A DNA stretch of 64,000 bases, from assembly GCA_963800415.1 (NCBI GenBank), contig CAWDBS010000059.1, positions 58,388 through 122,387 on the forward strand, given 5' to 3'. How positions within the stretch are numbered: the stretch's first letter is position 1; the number at the start of each line of letters is the position of its first letter. The translations under genes and the position numbers were made by a program. This stretch comes from Palsa-504 sp963800415 (GTDB taxonomy: Bacteria > Actinomycetota > Actinomycetes > Streptosporangiales > Streptosporangiaceae). Positions 19,895 to 28,646 of the stretch are shown here, one piece after another. Under the pieces are notes generated by a model. That model was not told where the DNA came from and did not search any database. It saw only the letters and a list, made by a program, of their open reading frames with translations.

Positions 19895-22153
19895 GTGACA
19901 AGGTCTCGATCAGGCCAGGCCAGACCCGCCATCGCGCGCCAGATAACAATCGAGGACGTGGCGCGTGCCGCCGCCGTGTCCCGGCAAACCGTCTCGAACG
20001 TGCTCAATGCCAGCGGGCGGGTGGGCGACGCTGCCCGCGCCCGGGTCCTCGAGGCCGTGGCCGCCCTGGGGTACCAACCGCACTACGGCGCGCGGAGCCT
20101 GCGCTCACGCCGGACCAGGCAGTTCGCCTACGTCCTGCCGCGCGTTCAGTTGTTCCCCGGCAACTACATCATGCAGCAGTTCCTTCAGTCGCTGGCGGCG
20201 GCGAGCGCGCGGCGGGGTTACAGCATGGTCATCGTCGTCCCGGACGGAGACCCGCGCGACGACATACGCCGCCTGATCGCCAGCCGGAGCGTGGACGCCT
20301 TCCTGCTCTCCGAGCTCCAGCCGGACGATCCGCGGGTGCCGCTGCTGACCGAGGCCGGGATGCCGTTCGCGTGTTTCGGCCGGACTGGTCCGGCGCTGCC
20401 GCAGCACTGGGTCGACATCGACAACCGCGGCGCCGTCGCCGCGGCCGTGGAGCACGTGCTGGCCAGGGGGTTCGGGCGTCTCGCCTTCCTGGGTTACCGG
20501 TCGGCGAACCACTGGGACACGGAGCGGACAGCCGGGTTCCGGGCCGGGCTGGCCAGCCACGGGATCTCGGCCGACCAGGAACTGCTGGTGGACGACGCCA
20601 GCGTCCGCAGGAAGATCCGGTCGCTGCTCAGTTCCGGCCGGCCTGACCTGCGCCCGGACGCCATCGTGACCGGCAGCGACCGGCTCGCCGGGGTGGTCTA
20701 CAGCGTGGCCGCGGAACTGCGGCTGCGGATCGGCCGGGATCTCGCCGTCACCGGCTTCGACGGGACGGCCGCCGCGAGCCTGATGCACCCGCGACTGACC
20801 AGCGTGGTCATCCCGGTCGACGACATCGCCCGGCGGGTGGTGGCCCGGGCGCTGAAGCAGCTCGACCACGGACCCGACGATGATCCGGGCGAAGTGGTGC
20901 CGGCCAAGCTGCGGCTCGGCGAGAGCACCGGCGGGTTTGGCCGGGACGACAGCCCGGCAAATGAGGGAGCAGGCCAGGCGGGTGAGGGCGCCGGGGCTGA
21001 ACATGGCAGGGTTCTTGAGGGCTCTTCGACCCGCGGCAAGTATCCCGCTGCGCTGATGTGGAAACGCTTCCAGGAAGCGGTTCTCCCCGCGGAGTCGCCG
21101 TCGGTCCCCGGGGCCGGGCCGGTGCCCGCCGTCCGTCGGGTCACCATCGCGGATGTGGCCGCCGACGCCGGGGTGGGTGTCGGCACGGTCTCGCGGGTGC
21201 TCAACGGGAGCGAGCAGGTGCGCGAGTCCACCCTGCGGGCGGTGCTCGACTCGATCGACCGCCTCGGCTACCGGCCGAGCCACGCGGCGGCGGCTCTCGT
21301 CCGCGGCACGCCGCGCACCGTGGCGCTCGTCGTCGCCCACCTGACCAGGCCGTCGACCGTCGTGCGGGTGGCCAGCGCGCTGGCGGTCCTGGAGGAGCAA
21401 GGCTACGACACGATCGTCTGCAACGTTGACAGCCCGCTGGAACGGGACCGGCACCTGGAGGCCCTGCTGCCCACGCACCGGGCCGACGGGGTCCTGGCCG
21501 TCTGCCTGCCGCTGTCCGGCGACCAGCTTGACCAGTTCACCCGGGCCGGAATCGCGCTGGTCAGCGTGGACGCGGCCAACCCGGGGGTGCCGCAGACGGT
21601 CATCGACGACGTGGCCGGCGGCCGGCTGGCGACCGGCCACCTTATTGCCCTGGGGCATCGCCGGATCGGCTTCGTCGGCGAAATGCCGTTCAGCAGGCCC
21701 CCGGCCGGGCTGGGCTTCACCTCCTCGGCGAGCCGGCTGCGTGGGTACAAGCAGGCCCTGGCCGCGGCGGGCATCCGGGTGGAGCCCGGCCTGATCCGGC
21801 GGGGCCCGCGTGACGCCGCCACCGCGGCCGAGCACGCGGCGCGGCTGCTGAAGTCACCCGATCCCCCATCGGCGATCTTCGCGACATCCGACACCCAGGC
21901 CATCGGCGTCCTGGCGGCGGCGGACCGGCTCGGCGTGGCGGTGCCCGAGCGGCTGTCGGTCGTCGGCTTCGACGACATCGAGTCCGCGGCCTTCCTCAGT
22001 CTCAGCACCGTCCGGCAGCCGCTGGCCCTCAGCGGGGCCGAGGGCGCACGGCGGCTGTGCGCGCTGCTGCGCGGGGAGAAGGTCCGCCCGCTGCGGCAGG
22101 AACTGCCGATCGAAATGATGGCGCGCGGCAGTTCGGGCCGGGCCCGGCCTTAG
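19895..22153 (+). CDS. Tandem fusion of two LacI-family regulators
   Basis: One uninterrupted frame holds two complete LacI proteins. Module 1: HTH ITIEDVARAAAVSRQTVSNV, sensor from FAYVLPRVQLFPGNYIMQQF to VPAKLRLGESTGGFG. A linker of some 60 residues, rich in Gly, Ala and Glu, has no domain. Module 2: HTH VTIADVAADAGVGVGTVSRV, sensor from ALVVAHLTRPST to LSVVGFDDIESAAF and PIEMMARGSSGRARP. The linker DNA contains an ATG (MWKRFQEAVL) beside a LacI-like palindrome, so module 2 could also be made separately. The start is uncertain: GTG 19895 is closest to the homology; TTG 19835 is in frame. Divergent from the sugar importer operon, its probable target. Confidence 0.88.
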   Translation: MTRSRSGQARPAIARQITIEDVARAAAVSRQTVSNVLNASGRVGDAARARVLEAVAALGYQPHYGARSLRSRRTRQFAYVLPRVQLFPGNYIMQQFLQSLAAASARRGYSMVIVVPDGDPRDDIRRLIASRSVDAFLLSELQPDDPRVPLLTEAGMPFACFGRTGPALPQHWVDIDNRGAVAAAVEHVLARGFGRLAFLGYRSANHWDTERTAGFRAGLASHGISADQELLVDDASVRRKIRSLLSSGRPDLRPDAIVTGSDRLAGVVYSVAAELRLRIGRDLAVTGFDGTAAASLMHPRLTSVVIPVDDIARRVVARALKQLDHGPDDDPGEVVPAKLRLGESTGGFGRDDSPANEGAGQAGEGAGAEHGRVLEGSSTRGKYPAALMWKRFQEAVLPAESPSVPGAGPVPAVRRVTIADVAADAGVGVGTVSRVLNGSEQVRESTLRAVLDSIDRLGYRPSHAAAALVRGTPRTVALVVAHLTRPSTVVRVASALAVLEEQGYDTIVCNVDSPLERDRHLEALLPTHRADGVLAVCLPLSGDQLDQFTRAGIALVSVDAANPGVPQTVIDDVAGGRLATGHLIALGHRRIGFVGEMPFSRPPAGLGFTSSASRLRGYKQALAAAGIRVEPGLIRRGPRDAATAAEHAARLLKSPDPPSAIFATSDTQAIGVLAAADRLGVAVPERLSVVGFDDIESAAFLSLSTVRQPLALSGAEGARRLCALLRGEKVRPLRQELPIEMMARGSSGRARP
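21064..21078. promoter_or_regulatory. LacI-type operator inside the fused regulator gene
   Basis: CGCTTCCAGGAAGCG is a perfect palindrome with a single central base, located in the linker between the two LacI modules and 7 bases after an in-frame ATG. Its position matches a former intergenic operator of the second regulator. Confidence 0.55.
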
Positions 22154-22154
22154 C

Positions 22155-22397
22155 TCATGCCCGGGGATGGCGGACGACGTCTCCCTGGCCGGGCACGCTG
22201 ACGATCATGCCCTCCCCCTTCAGGATTTCCAGGGCCCGGGCGGCCACCCGGTGCGAGACGTGATGATGCTCCGCGATCGTGTGGACCGAGGGGATCCGGC
22301 CGACCATGGTCCCCTCCGCGATCTCGTCTCGCAGCATCTTCGCGACTTGCTCATACGGCGGTACCGCCGAGTCAGGGTCGATCACAAGGGCCAGCAT
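22155..22397 (-). CDS. Small GntR-type winged-helix protein
   Basis: An 80-aa stand-alone wHTH: PPYEQVAKMLRDEIAEGTMV, then the recognition region IPSVHTIAEHHHVSHRVAAR and the wing GEGMIVSVPGQGDVV. No effector-binding domain follows. Such mini-GntR proteins are common in actinomycetes and may act as partners of other regulators. The ATG at 22397 is chosen because upstream codons are antisense repeats and low-complexity Arg/Gly. It ends convergent with, and one base from, the LacI-LacI gene. Confidence 0.7.
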   Translation of the reverse strand: MLALVIDPDSAVPPYEQVAKMLRDEIAEGTMVGRIPSVHTIAEHHHVSHRVAARALEILKGEGMIVSVPGQGDVVRHPRA

Positions 22398-22543
22398 TCC
22401 CGGTGCCGGCACCGTTGGCAAGATCAGCTCGGTTCTGGCTCCCTGGCGCCCTGGCCAGAGCCAGCCGGACGGATTGCGCGCGCAACGACCGTTCATCATT
22501 TCCTGCTGCGAATCGGCGGTGAGGTCACGATGCCGCCGCGCCG

Positions 22544-22585
22544 TCCCGGCCGGAACAGGCGCTTTCCCGGCCGGAACAGGCGCTT
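22544..22585. repeat. Two perfect 21-base tandem repeats
   Basis: A 21-base unit beginning TCCCGGCCGG and ending GGCGCTT occurs twice head to tail, followed by a third partial copy to about 22595. It lies in the 250-base stretch between the mini-GntR gene and the downstream isomerase-fold gene, about 60 bases before the latter. Confidence 0.8.
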
Positions 22586-22648
22586 CCCGGCCGGGCCGGG
22601 AAGTTCTCCCGGTCGCGGTCTGGTAGCCGGGTTGCTTACAGTGAGCTG

Positions 22649-23290
22649 GTGGACGCCGCACTACGGGAACTGAGCGACCAGATCGACCAGGCGACGCAGC
22701 GTCTGCTGGACACCGCGCGGGTCATCACCGAACCGGACCTGCGAGCGCCATCGCTGCTGCCCGGGTGGACACGCGCGCATGTCGTCGCGCACGTGTCCCG
22801 GAACGCCGACGCGCTGCGGAATCTCCTGGTCGGCGTGCGGACCGGGCAGGACCGTCCCGCCTACGCCAGCGCCGAGGCGCGGGAGGCCGGCATCGAGCAG
22901 AGCGCGGGCCTGCGGGCAAGTGAGCTCATGTCCGACCTGGCCGGGTCGGCCATGGCGTTGCGCACCGTCGCCAGGCAGCTGCCCGATGAGGGATGGCAGG
23001 TCCCGGTGCGGATCCTCGACTCGGATCCGTTCCCCGCCGCGCAGCTGCTGACCCGGCGGCTGGTCGAGGTCGAGCTGCACCACTGCGACCTCGGCGCCGG
23101 ATACGGCCCGGCCGGCTGGCCGCTCGCCTTCGCCGCCATGGAACTCGCCGAGCCGATGCGGTCCTGGCGCCAGGACCGGCTCGGCTATCCCGAGCCGTCC
23201 CAGGCGGCGACGCTGAGGTCACCGGCCCGGCCGCCGGCGCCGTGGAATCCTAACCGGCCGCTGCCGGGGAGCTGGCTCGGAACAAGGTGA
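22649..23290 (+). CDS. Maleylpyruvate isomerase-fold (mycothiol-dependent) protein
   Basis: DinB-like four-helix bundle of the MDMPI family, which typically uses mycothiol and a Zn or Ni ion. Visible motifs: LLPGWTRAHVVAHVSRNADAL (metal His), then RRLVEVELHHCDLGAGY with the later metal His pair. Length 213 aa. The C-terminal 25 residues are drifted; a family-like VTGPAA stretch appears in another frame at about 23215, so a small indel may lie near there. GTG 22649 is preceded by GTG 22641 out of frame; no strong ribosome binding site. Confidence 0.75.
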   Translation: MDAALRELSDQIDQATQRLLDTARVITEPDLRAPSLLPGWTRAHVVAHVSRNADALRNLLVGVRTGQDRPAYASAEAREAGIEQSAGLRASELMSDLAGSAMALRTVARQLPDEGWQVPVRILDSDPFPAAQLLTRRLVEVELHHCDLGAGYGPAGWPLAFAAMELAEPMRSWRQDRLGYPEPSQAATLRSPARPPAPWNPNRPLPGSWLGTR

Positions 23291-23416
23291 TGGCCATGGT
23301 CTTGCCCAGGACCGGATCGGCGAGCGGGATGAACAGGGTCTCCTGCACCGCACCGAGCCGCGCCTGATGCTTATCCTCCATCTAACCCATTTCACACCCG
23401 CGTCGGCGTACGTTGG

Positions 23417-24460
23417 TTGTCTGTGCGCTGGTGGCAGAATCTCGCGCTTGGCGCCGCCGCGGCCGGGCTGGCCGCGTGCAGCGCCAGTCCCGGCCAGCCC
23501 GGTACTGGCCAGCCCGGTACTGGCCTGCCCGGGGTCGGCCCGGCGCCGGCCAGCTGGGCCGTGTTCCGGCACCTGCCCGGCGTGGTGGACCTGGCCGGGC
23601 CGGGCGCCGACGGGTCGTTCCTGGTCGCCGCGGCCGGGCGGCTGTTCGTGCTGGGACGCGACGGCACCCTGCGCCCGTTCGCGCGGGGCGCCGGCGGTTA
23701 TCAGACCCCGATGGGAACCGAGCCTTACCTCACCCTGGCAGGCAGCTATCCGGACCGCGGGAACCACTGCTCGTTCGGCACGAATACGGCCTTCGCCCTC
23801 GAGCCCGGGTCACGGCCGGGTGTCATCATGATCAGCCCGCAGGGCCGGGCGCGGCGGTTCGCCAGCCTGCCGCCGGGCCAGTTCCCGTCCGGCATCGCGT
23901 TCGACGGCACCGGGCGGTTCGGGCACCGGCTGCTGGTCACGGCGGAGAACCGCGGCCGGACCGCGGTGCTCGCCGTCGGCTGCGACGGCCAGGTGTCGCT
24001 GGTCGCGGCGGGCGCGCCGGCCATGGAGGGCGGGATCGCCGTGGCGCCGGCGACGTTCGGCAGGTTCGGCGGCGACCTGATCGCGCCGGACGAGGGGCAC
24101 GGCCTGGTATACGCCGTGGACCCGTCCGGCACCGTCATCACCCTGGCGCGGTCGGGCCTGCCGGCCGGCGGCGACATCGGCGTGGAGTCCGCCGGATTCG
24201 TCCCGGCGGGGGCCGCCGCGGCCTACCTGGCCGACCGTTTCTCGGCACGCAACAGGCACCCGGGCGACAATGCCATCCTGCGGCTGCCGACGGCCGGCCT
24301 TGCGCGGGCCGGGATCCGGCCCGGCGACCTGCTGGTCGCGACCGAGGGCGGCGCCGGGACCATCGACATCCGGTGCGCGGCGGCCTGCACCGTCCGGTAC
24401 GTCGCCGCCGGGCCGGCCATCGCGCACGCCGAGGGGCACGTCGTCTTCGCGTCCTGGTGA
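23417..24460 (+). CDS. Putative lipoprotein with beta-propeller-like repeats
   Basis: The N-terminus is a short signal peptide ending in lipobox LAAC (QNLALGAAAAGLAACSAS), followed by a repeat-encoded GQPGTGQPGTG linker. The mature part has several blades of the kind DGSFLVAAAGRLFVLGRDG, HRLLVTAENRGRTAVLAV and GLVYAVDPSGTVITLARSG, suggesting an extracytoplasmic beta-propeller. I do not recognise a named family. TTG 23417 or GTG 23423 are possible starts. It is followed by a convergent phytanoyl-CoA dioxygenase-like gene four bases away. Confidence 0.7.
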   Translation: MSVRWWQNLALGAAAAGLAACSASPGQPGTGQPGTGLPGVGPAPASWAVFRHLPGVVDLAGPGADGSFLVAAAGRLFVLGRDGTLRPFARGAGGYQTPMGTEPYLTLAGSYPDRGNHCSFGTNTAFALEPGSRPGVIMISPQGRARRFASLPPGQFPSGIAFDGTGRFGHRLLVTAENRGRTAVLAVGCDGQVSLVAAGAPAMEGGIAVAPATFGRFGGDLIAPDEGHGLVYAVDPSGTVITLARSGLPAGGDIGVESAGFVPAGAAAAYLADRFSARNRHPGDNAILRLPTAGLARAGIRPGDLLVATEGGAGTIDIRCAAACTVRYVAAGPAIAHAEGHVVFASW

Positions 24461-24464
24461 GGGG

Positions 24465-25274
24465 TCAGGCCGGCCAGACGACGGGGAACAGCGGGTGATC
24501 CATGGCCGCGCCGGCCGCAAGCTCGGCATGCAGGTCATCGAAGGGCGGGGAGGTGCGCCAGCCCCGCGGGGCGTGCCGGGCCTGCGCCGACAGGTAGCGC
24601 AGCGACATGATCCGGCGGCGCCCCTGATGGCGGAATCCGGGGGCGCCGTGGACGGTCAGGAAGTCGAAGAAGATGGCGTCGCCGGGCCGCAGGTCGAACC
24701 GCCGGATGTCGTAGCGCTGCGGGTCTGCGTCGATGTCGGGCAGTTCGGCCAGGCTGCCCTCGGGGAACCAGCGGGCCTCCTTGCGCAGGAAGGTGCGGGG
24801 CATCAGCCAGGGACCACGATGCGAGCCCGCCACCAGCTCCAGGCATCCGTCCGCGGGCACCGGGTCCACCGCGATCCAGGCGCTGACGCCCCGGCCGTCG
24901 ACGTTGTAGTAGGGCTGGTCCTGGTGCCATGGCGTGCGCTGCCTGGTCCGGCCCTCCTTCACCAGGACGTGGTCGTGGTAGAAGCGGACCTGCGGCGTGT
25001 CCATCAGGGCGGCGGCCAGGGCGGGCACCCGGGAATACCGGGCCAGCTGCTCGATCTGCGGGATCTCCCGCCACCGGCAGAAGTCCTCGGTGAAGGCGCC
25101 CGGGTCGTCTGCGGCGCTGGCCACCTGAGCCAGCGGGCCAGGGCGGGCCAGCACCACGTCGATCGCGGCGGCCGCGGCCGCCACCTCGCCGGGGCCCAGG
25201 ACCGAGCGCAGGCACACCACGCCGTCCCGGGCGAAGGCCGCGACTGCCTCCTCATCAGCGCGCACGGGCTCCAT
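24465..25274 (-). CDS. Phytanoyl-CoA dioxygenase (PhyH) family protein
   Basis: Fe(II)/2-oxoglutarate-dependent oxygenase, 269 aa. The facial triad is visible as HQD in RTPWHQDQPYYN and the distal His in FLTVHGAPGFRH; the 2-oxoglutarate-binding Arg follows in GRRRIMSLRY. LELVAGSHRGPWLMP is a family signature. The substrate cannot be told: relatives hydroxylate lipids, amino acids or secondary metabolites. Single gene, divergent from the Bcp peroxiredoxin. Confidence 0.88.
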   Translation of the reverse strand: MEPVRADEEAVAAFARDGVVCLRSVLGPGEVAAAAAAIDVVLARPGPLAQVASAADDPGAFTEDFCRWREIPQIEQLARYSRVPALAAALMDTPQVRFYHDHVLVKEGRTRQRTPWHQDQPYYNVDGRGVSAWIAVDPVPADGCLELVAGSHRGPWLMPRTFLRKEARWFPEGSLAELPDIDADPQRYDIRRFDLRPGDAIFFDFLTVHGAPGFRHQGRRRIMSLRYLSAQARHAPRGWRTSPPFDDLHAELAAGAAMDHPLFPVVWPA

Positions 25275-25388
25275 GGCCGCACTCTAACCCGGGCCGCGCC
25301 CCGGGGGGACGGACTTAAGCGGAGGTTGGCTACACTTACGCTGCGGACTCGTGATTCTCAGGGGGGAACACAGAGAGGCAGGCCGAGC

Positions 25389-25883
25389 GTGGCACGCGGC
25401 ATTCAGGTCGGCGACAAGGCCCCCGACTTCACCCTCCCGTCCCAATCCGGCGAACCGGTCCGGCTGCAGGACCGGCTCGGCGAGCGGGTGGTCGTCTTGT
25501 ACTTCTACCCCAAGGACAACACCCCCGGCTGCACCGCCGAGGCGTGCGCGTTCCGTGACAGCCATGAGACGTTCACCGACGCCGGCGCCGAGGTGATCGG
25601 GGTCAGCTCTGATTCCGCGGAGCGGCACGTCGCCTTCGCCGACCGGCACAAGCTGCCGTTCACGCTGCTGGCCGACCAGGGCGGCCGCGTCCGCAAGGCC
25701 TACGGGGTGCCGGCCGTGCTCGGCATGCTCCCCGGCCGGGTCACTTACGTGATCGACCGCACCGGCACGGTCCGGGATGTCTTCAACTCCATGACCAACA
25801 TCGACAAGCACATCTCCGAGGCGCTCGAGGTGGTCAGGCAGCTTCAGGCCGAGCAGCCGGCCTTAGGGGGCCTCGTCCGCTAG
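25389..25883 (+). CDS. bcp: Peroxiredoxin, Bcp/PrxQ type
   Basis: Thiol peroxidase reducing H2O2 and organic hydroperoxides with thioredoxin-type donors. The 164-aa product has the PrxQ motif NTPGCTAEACAFRD, with the peroxidatic Cys and a resolving Cys five residues later, preceded by VVVLYFYPKD. GTG at 25389 starts the homology (ARGIQVGDKAPDFTL); the longer open frame upstream is antisense to the PhyH-like gene. The 3' end overlaps the convergent oxygenase by 21 bases. Confidence 0.92.
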   Translation: MARGIQVGDKAPDFTLPSQSGEPVRLQDRLGERVVVLYFYPKDNTPGCTAEACAFRDSHETFTDAGAEVIGVSSDSAERHVAFADRHKLPFTLLADQGGRVRKAYGVPAVLGMLPGRVTYVIDRTGTVRDVFNSMTNIDKHISEALEVVRQLQAEQPALGGLVR

Positions 25884-26876
25884 CACCTCGCGGCGGAGCT
25901 GCGGGAACACCTTGGACACCTTGCTCAGCAGGTAGTCGCCGTAGGTGCCGGTGAACGCGTGCAGGTTCTGGCCGTCCCAGCGCGGCTGGCCACCTGCGGT
26001 GACCGCGGCCCGCCCCGGCAGCGGGGGGATCTCGGCGGTGAAGGCGGGGTCGAAGAAGAACGGGAAGGAGATCCGGTCCCGGCCGCTGGCGTTGCGGACC
26101 CGGTGCGGGGTCGACCGATACCATCCCCCGGTCAGCCGGTCGAGCATGTCACCGATGTTGGCGACGAAGGCGCCCTCGAGCGGCGGCGCGTCGATCCAGC
26201 CGGCCGGCGTCCTGACTTGCAGGCCGCCGGTCGCGTCCTGGGCCAGCAGGGTCAGCAGGCCGTAGTCGGTGTGCTCCCCCACGCCCCAGCCTTCGTCGCC
26301 GGGCGGCGCGGCCGGGTAGCGGAACACCCGGAAAAGCACGGTCGGGCTGGCCGTGTACCCGGCGGCGAAGTAGTCAGCCTCCAGGTCCAGGCTCAGCGCC
26401 ACGCCGCGCAGCACCGCCTGGCCCAGCCCGGTCAGCGCGTCGATATAGGCCAGCACGACGTCGCGCAGCGCGGGAACCTGCCGCGGGAACAGGTTCCGGC
26501 CGTGTAGCGGGAACCCGGCCCGTACCCGGGGGTCGTCGTCGCCGAGTTCGGCGCCGAAGTAGAGCCCCTCCTTCAGGTCGGGCTGACCGGAGGTGAGTTC
26601 GGCCCCGACCGGGAAGTATCCCCGCCAGGCCGGACCGCCGCGGGCCATCGCGATCTCCATCTTGGCCGCCTGCGGCAGCTCGAAGAACGCGGCGCAGGCC
26701 GCCGCCAGCCGGGCCTGCAGTTCCGGCGGGAGGCCGTGGCCGGTGACGTAGAAGAACCCGTGCTCCCGGCACGCCGCCTCGATCTGCCTGGCCACCTCCG
26801 TCAGCCCGGCTCGCGGGGCCAGCAGCGGCGCCACGTCCACGACCGGGAGGCTACCGAACCGATGATTGACTGCCAC
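25863..26876 (-). CDS. Isopenicillin N synthase-family 2OG-Fe(II) oxygenase
   Basis: The 337-aa product has DIOX_N (LPVVDVAPLL, EHGFFYVTGHGLP) followed by the oxygenase core with the HxD...H iron triad in GVGEHTDYGLLTLL and RSTPHRVRN, and the RxS 2-oxoglutarate motif in RISFPFFFDP. Relatives act in secondary metabolism, purine or gibberellin-like pathways; the substrate here is unknown. GTG at 26876 (AVNHRFGSLP) is chosen because upstream residues are antisense of the next gene. Divergent from the DUF2236 gene; convergent overlap with bcp. Confidence 0.9.
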   Translation of the reverse strand: MAVNHRFGSLPVVDVAPLLAPRAGLTEVARQIEAACREHGFFYVTGHGLPPELQARLAAACAAFFELPQAAKMEIAMARGGPAWRGYFPVGAELTSGQPDLKEGLYFGAELGDDDPRVRAGFPLHGRNLFPRQVPALRDVVLAYIDALTGLGQAVLRGVALSLDLEADYFAAGYTASPTVLFRVFRYPAAPPGDEGWGVGEHTDYGLLTLLAQDATGGLQVRTPAGWIDAPPLEGAFVANIGDMLDRLTGGWYRSTPHRVRNASGRDRISFPFFFDPAFTAEIPPLPGRAAVTAGGQPRWDGQNLHAFTGTYGDYLLSKVSKVFPQLRREVLADEAP

Positions 26877-27089
26877 GACTCGATTCTGCCTGCCCTGGCG
26901 GGGCGGCGGGCGCGCGTCCCGTGAGCGGGAGCATGTACTCGTCGCGGTTAAGACGGAGCCGGCCGCCTCGGCGGGGACCTCCAGGCTGACCCGGATCATC
27001 GGCCCGCAGACCACCGTCCCGGCCTGGCTGAGCGCACGCAGCGGCACCAGCGGCCAAGCGAATTTTTCCGCGTCGCCGATAATGAGAAG

Positions 27090-27962
27090 GTGGAAAGCCG
27101 CACTGCCGCTGATCGTCTTCGCGCCCGGATGGGCGCGGCCATCTTCGAGCGGGTCGCCGGGCCGCAGGGCCCGGATCGCCGGCGGCAGATCCACCTGACC
27201 GAGGGCGAGCGCTGGTTCGCCGCAGACCGGCCGGTCCGCCAGGTGCACGGGGACTCGTCCATGTTCATCGGCGGGATCCGGGCCCTGCTGCTGCAGTCGC
27301 TGCACCCGCTGGCCATGGCCGCCGTGGCGCAGCACTCCGATTACCGCGGCGACCCGTGGGGCCGGCTGCAGCGGACCAGCTACTTCCTGGCCGTCACCAG
27401 CTTCGGCCGGGCCGAGGACGCGCGGGTGGCGGTCGCGCGGGTCCGCGCGGTGCACTCCCGCGTCAGCGGGACAGCGCCCGACGGGCGCCCCTACGCGGCG
27501 TCCGATCCGCACCTGCTGACCTGGGTGCATATCGCCGAGGCGGACAGCTTCCTGCGCGCCCACACCCGGTTCGGCGTCCGGCCGCTGGATCAGGCCGGGC
27601 GCGACGGCTACGTCGCGGACATGGCCAGGATCGGCGCTGAGCTCGGCGTGCCCGACCCGCCGCGCAGCGAGGCCGAGCTCGCCGAGCGGATCGCCCAGTA
27701 CCGCGCCGAGCTGACCGCCACTGCCCAGGCACGCGACGCGGCCCGGTTCCTGCTGCTCAGCCCGCCACTCCCGGCGGTGGGCCGGGCGCCCTACGGGGTG
27801 CTGGCCGCGGCCGCGGTGTCTCTGCTGCCCGGGTGGGCGCGCCTGCCGCTCCGGCTGCCGCGGCTGCCGGTGACCGAGACCGTGCTCGTCCGCCCGGCCG
27901 GCCACGCCATGGTGCGCGCCATCCGCTGGGCCACCAGCGCGCCCGCCGCGCGGGCCAGTTGA
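27090..27962 (+). CDS. Oxygenase MpaB family protein (DUF2236)
   Basis: A 290-aa putative haem-dependent oxygenase/latex-clearing-like protein of the DUF2236 family. The diagnostic region is GDSSMFIGGIRALLLQSLHP followed by AVAQHSDYRGDPWGRLQRT, with the conserved His and Arg residues. The role of the actinobacterial members is largely unknown. GTG start at 27090; a GAGAAGG sequence immediately before it is too close to be a convincing ribosome binding site. Divergent from the IPNS-like oxygenase. Confidence 0.85.
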   Translation: MESRTAADRLRARMGAAIFERVAGPQGPDRRRQIHLTEGERWFAADRPVRQVHGDSSMFIGGIRALLLQSLHPLAMAAVAQHSDYRGDPWGRLQRTSYFLAVTSFGRAEDARVAVARVRAVHSRVSGTAPDGRPYAASDPHLLTWVHIAEADSFLRAHTRFGVRPLDQAGRDGYVADMARIGAELGVPDPPRSEAELAERIAQYRAELTATAQARDAARFLLLSPPLPAVGRAPYGVLAAAAVSLLPGWARLPLRLPRLPVTETVLVRPAGHAMVRAIRWATSAPAARAS

Positions 27963-28022
27963 GCCCCGGATTTGTCATTTTGTGAGACGGGCGCGGGTCG
28001 TCACCAGTGCAAGGATCGGGGG

Positions 28023-28646
28023 ATGACGATGCCGACCGTTGCCCTCGACGTGCCGTCCGCGTACGTTCTCGCCGATCAGGCGTCGATCGTCCAGGACCTC
28101 CAGTTCGTCATGGATTCCTGCAAGCGGCTGCTCGCCGAGCTGGCCAAACCCGCCGAAGACCGGGACCCGCTGATACCGCTAGCGCTCTGGTCATCCGCCG
28201 TGCTTGCCTACGGCCGCTGCTTCGGCAAGGGCAAGCGGTTCGGCCTGACCACCGAGGACGTCAGGAACCTGCCCCTGCACGGGGCGGTGATGAAGTTCCA
28301 CAAGTGGATCATCGAGGAACGCGACAAGCTCACCGCGCGCGCCCCGAATCCGGCCGAGGCGGCCAAGGTGGGCGCCGCCCTGTCGCCGCCGGAGCAGAAG
28401 GACCGGCGGGTGGAGGGCATCGTCATCTTCGCCAGCAGCCACGTGGTCATCGACGACGTGGGGGTGCGCCAGCTCGGAGGCCTGGCCTCGGAACTGGCCA
28501 AGCAGACGGCCGAGAAGGCGCAGGAGCAGCAGGACGTCGTGCTGAAGGACGCCCAGCAGCTGAACCTCGAAGGCTTGTACCGGCTGCCGCCGATAGGTAC
28601 CTGGCCGCCCCCGGAAGATGGTGGCGAGGACGGCGACGGCGCCTAG
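28023..28646 (+). CDS. Conserved hypothetical protein, 207 aa
   Basis: Soluble, largely helical protein with an early block (LQFVMDSCKRLLAELAKPAE, WSSAVLAYGRCFGKGKRFGL) that resembles uncharacterised actinobacterial proteins, then a charged region (IVIFASSHVVIDDVGVRQLG, ELAKQTAEKAQEQQDVVLKD) that may form a coiled coil, and an acidic tail. I do not know its function. The ATG at 28023 follows a GGATCGGGGG stretch. Its stop overlaps the convergent GluRS-like gene by four bases. Confidence 0.7.
   Translation: MTMPTVALDVPSAYVLADQASIVQDLQFVMDSCKRLLAELAKPAEDRDPLIPLALWSSAVLAYGRCFGKGKRFGLTTEDVRNLPLHGAVMKFHKWIIEERDKLTARAPNPAEAAKVGAALSPPEQKDRRVEGIVIFASSHVVIDDVGVRQLGGLASELAKQTAEKAQEQQDVVLKDAQQLNLEGLYRLPPIGTWPPPEDGGEDGDGA

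Noticed and set aside
26877..27905. N-terminal extension of the IPNS-like oxygenase frame by about 340 codons
   Set aside because: The extension is antisense to the DUF2236 gene and has no domain; GTG 26876 starts the homology.
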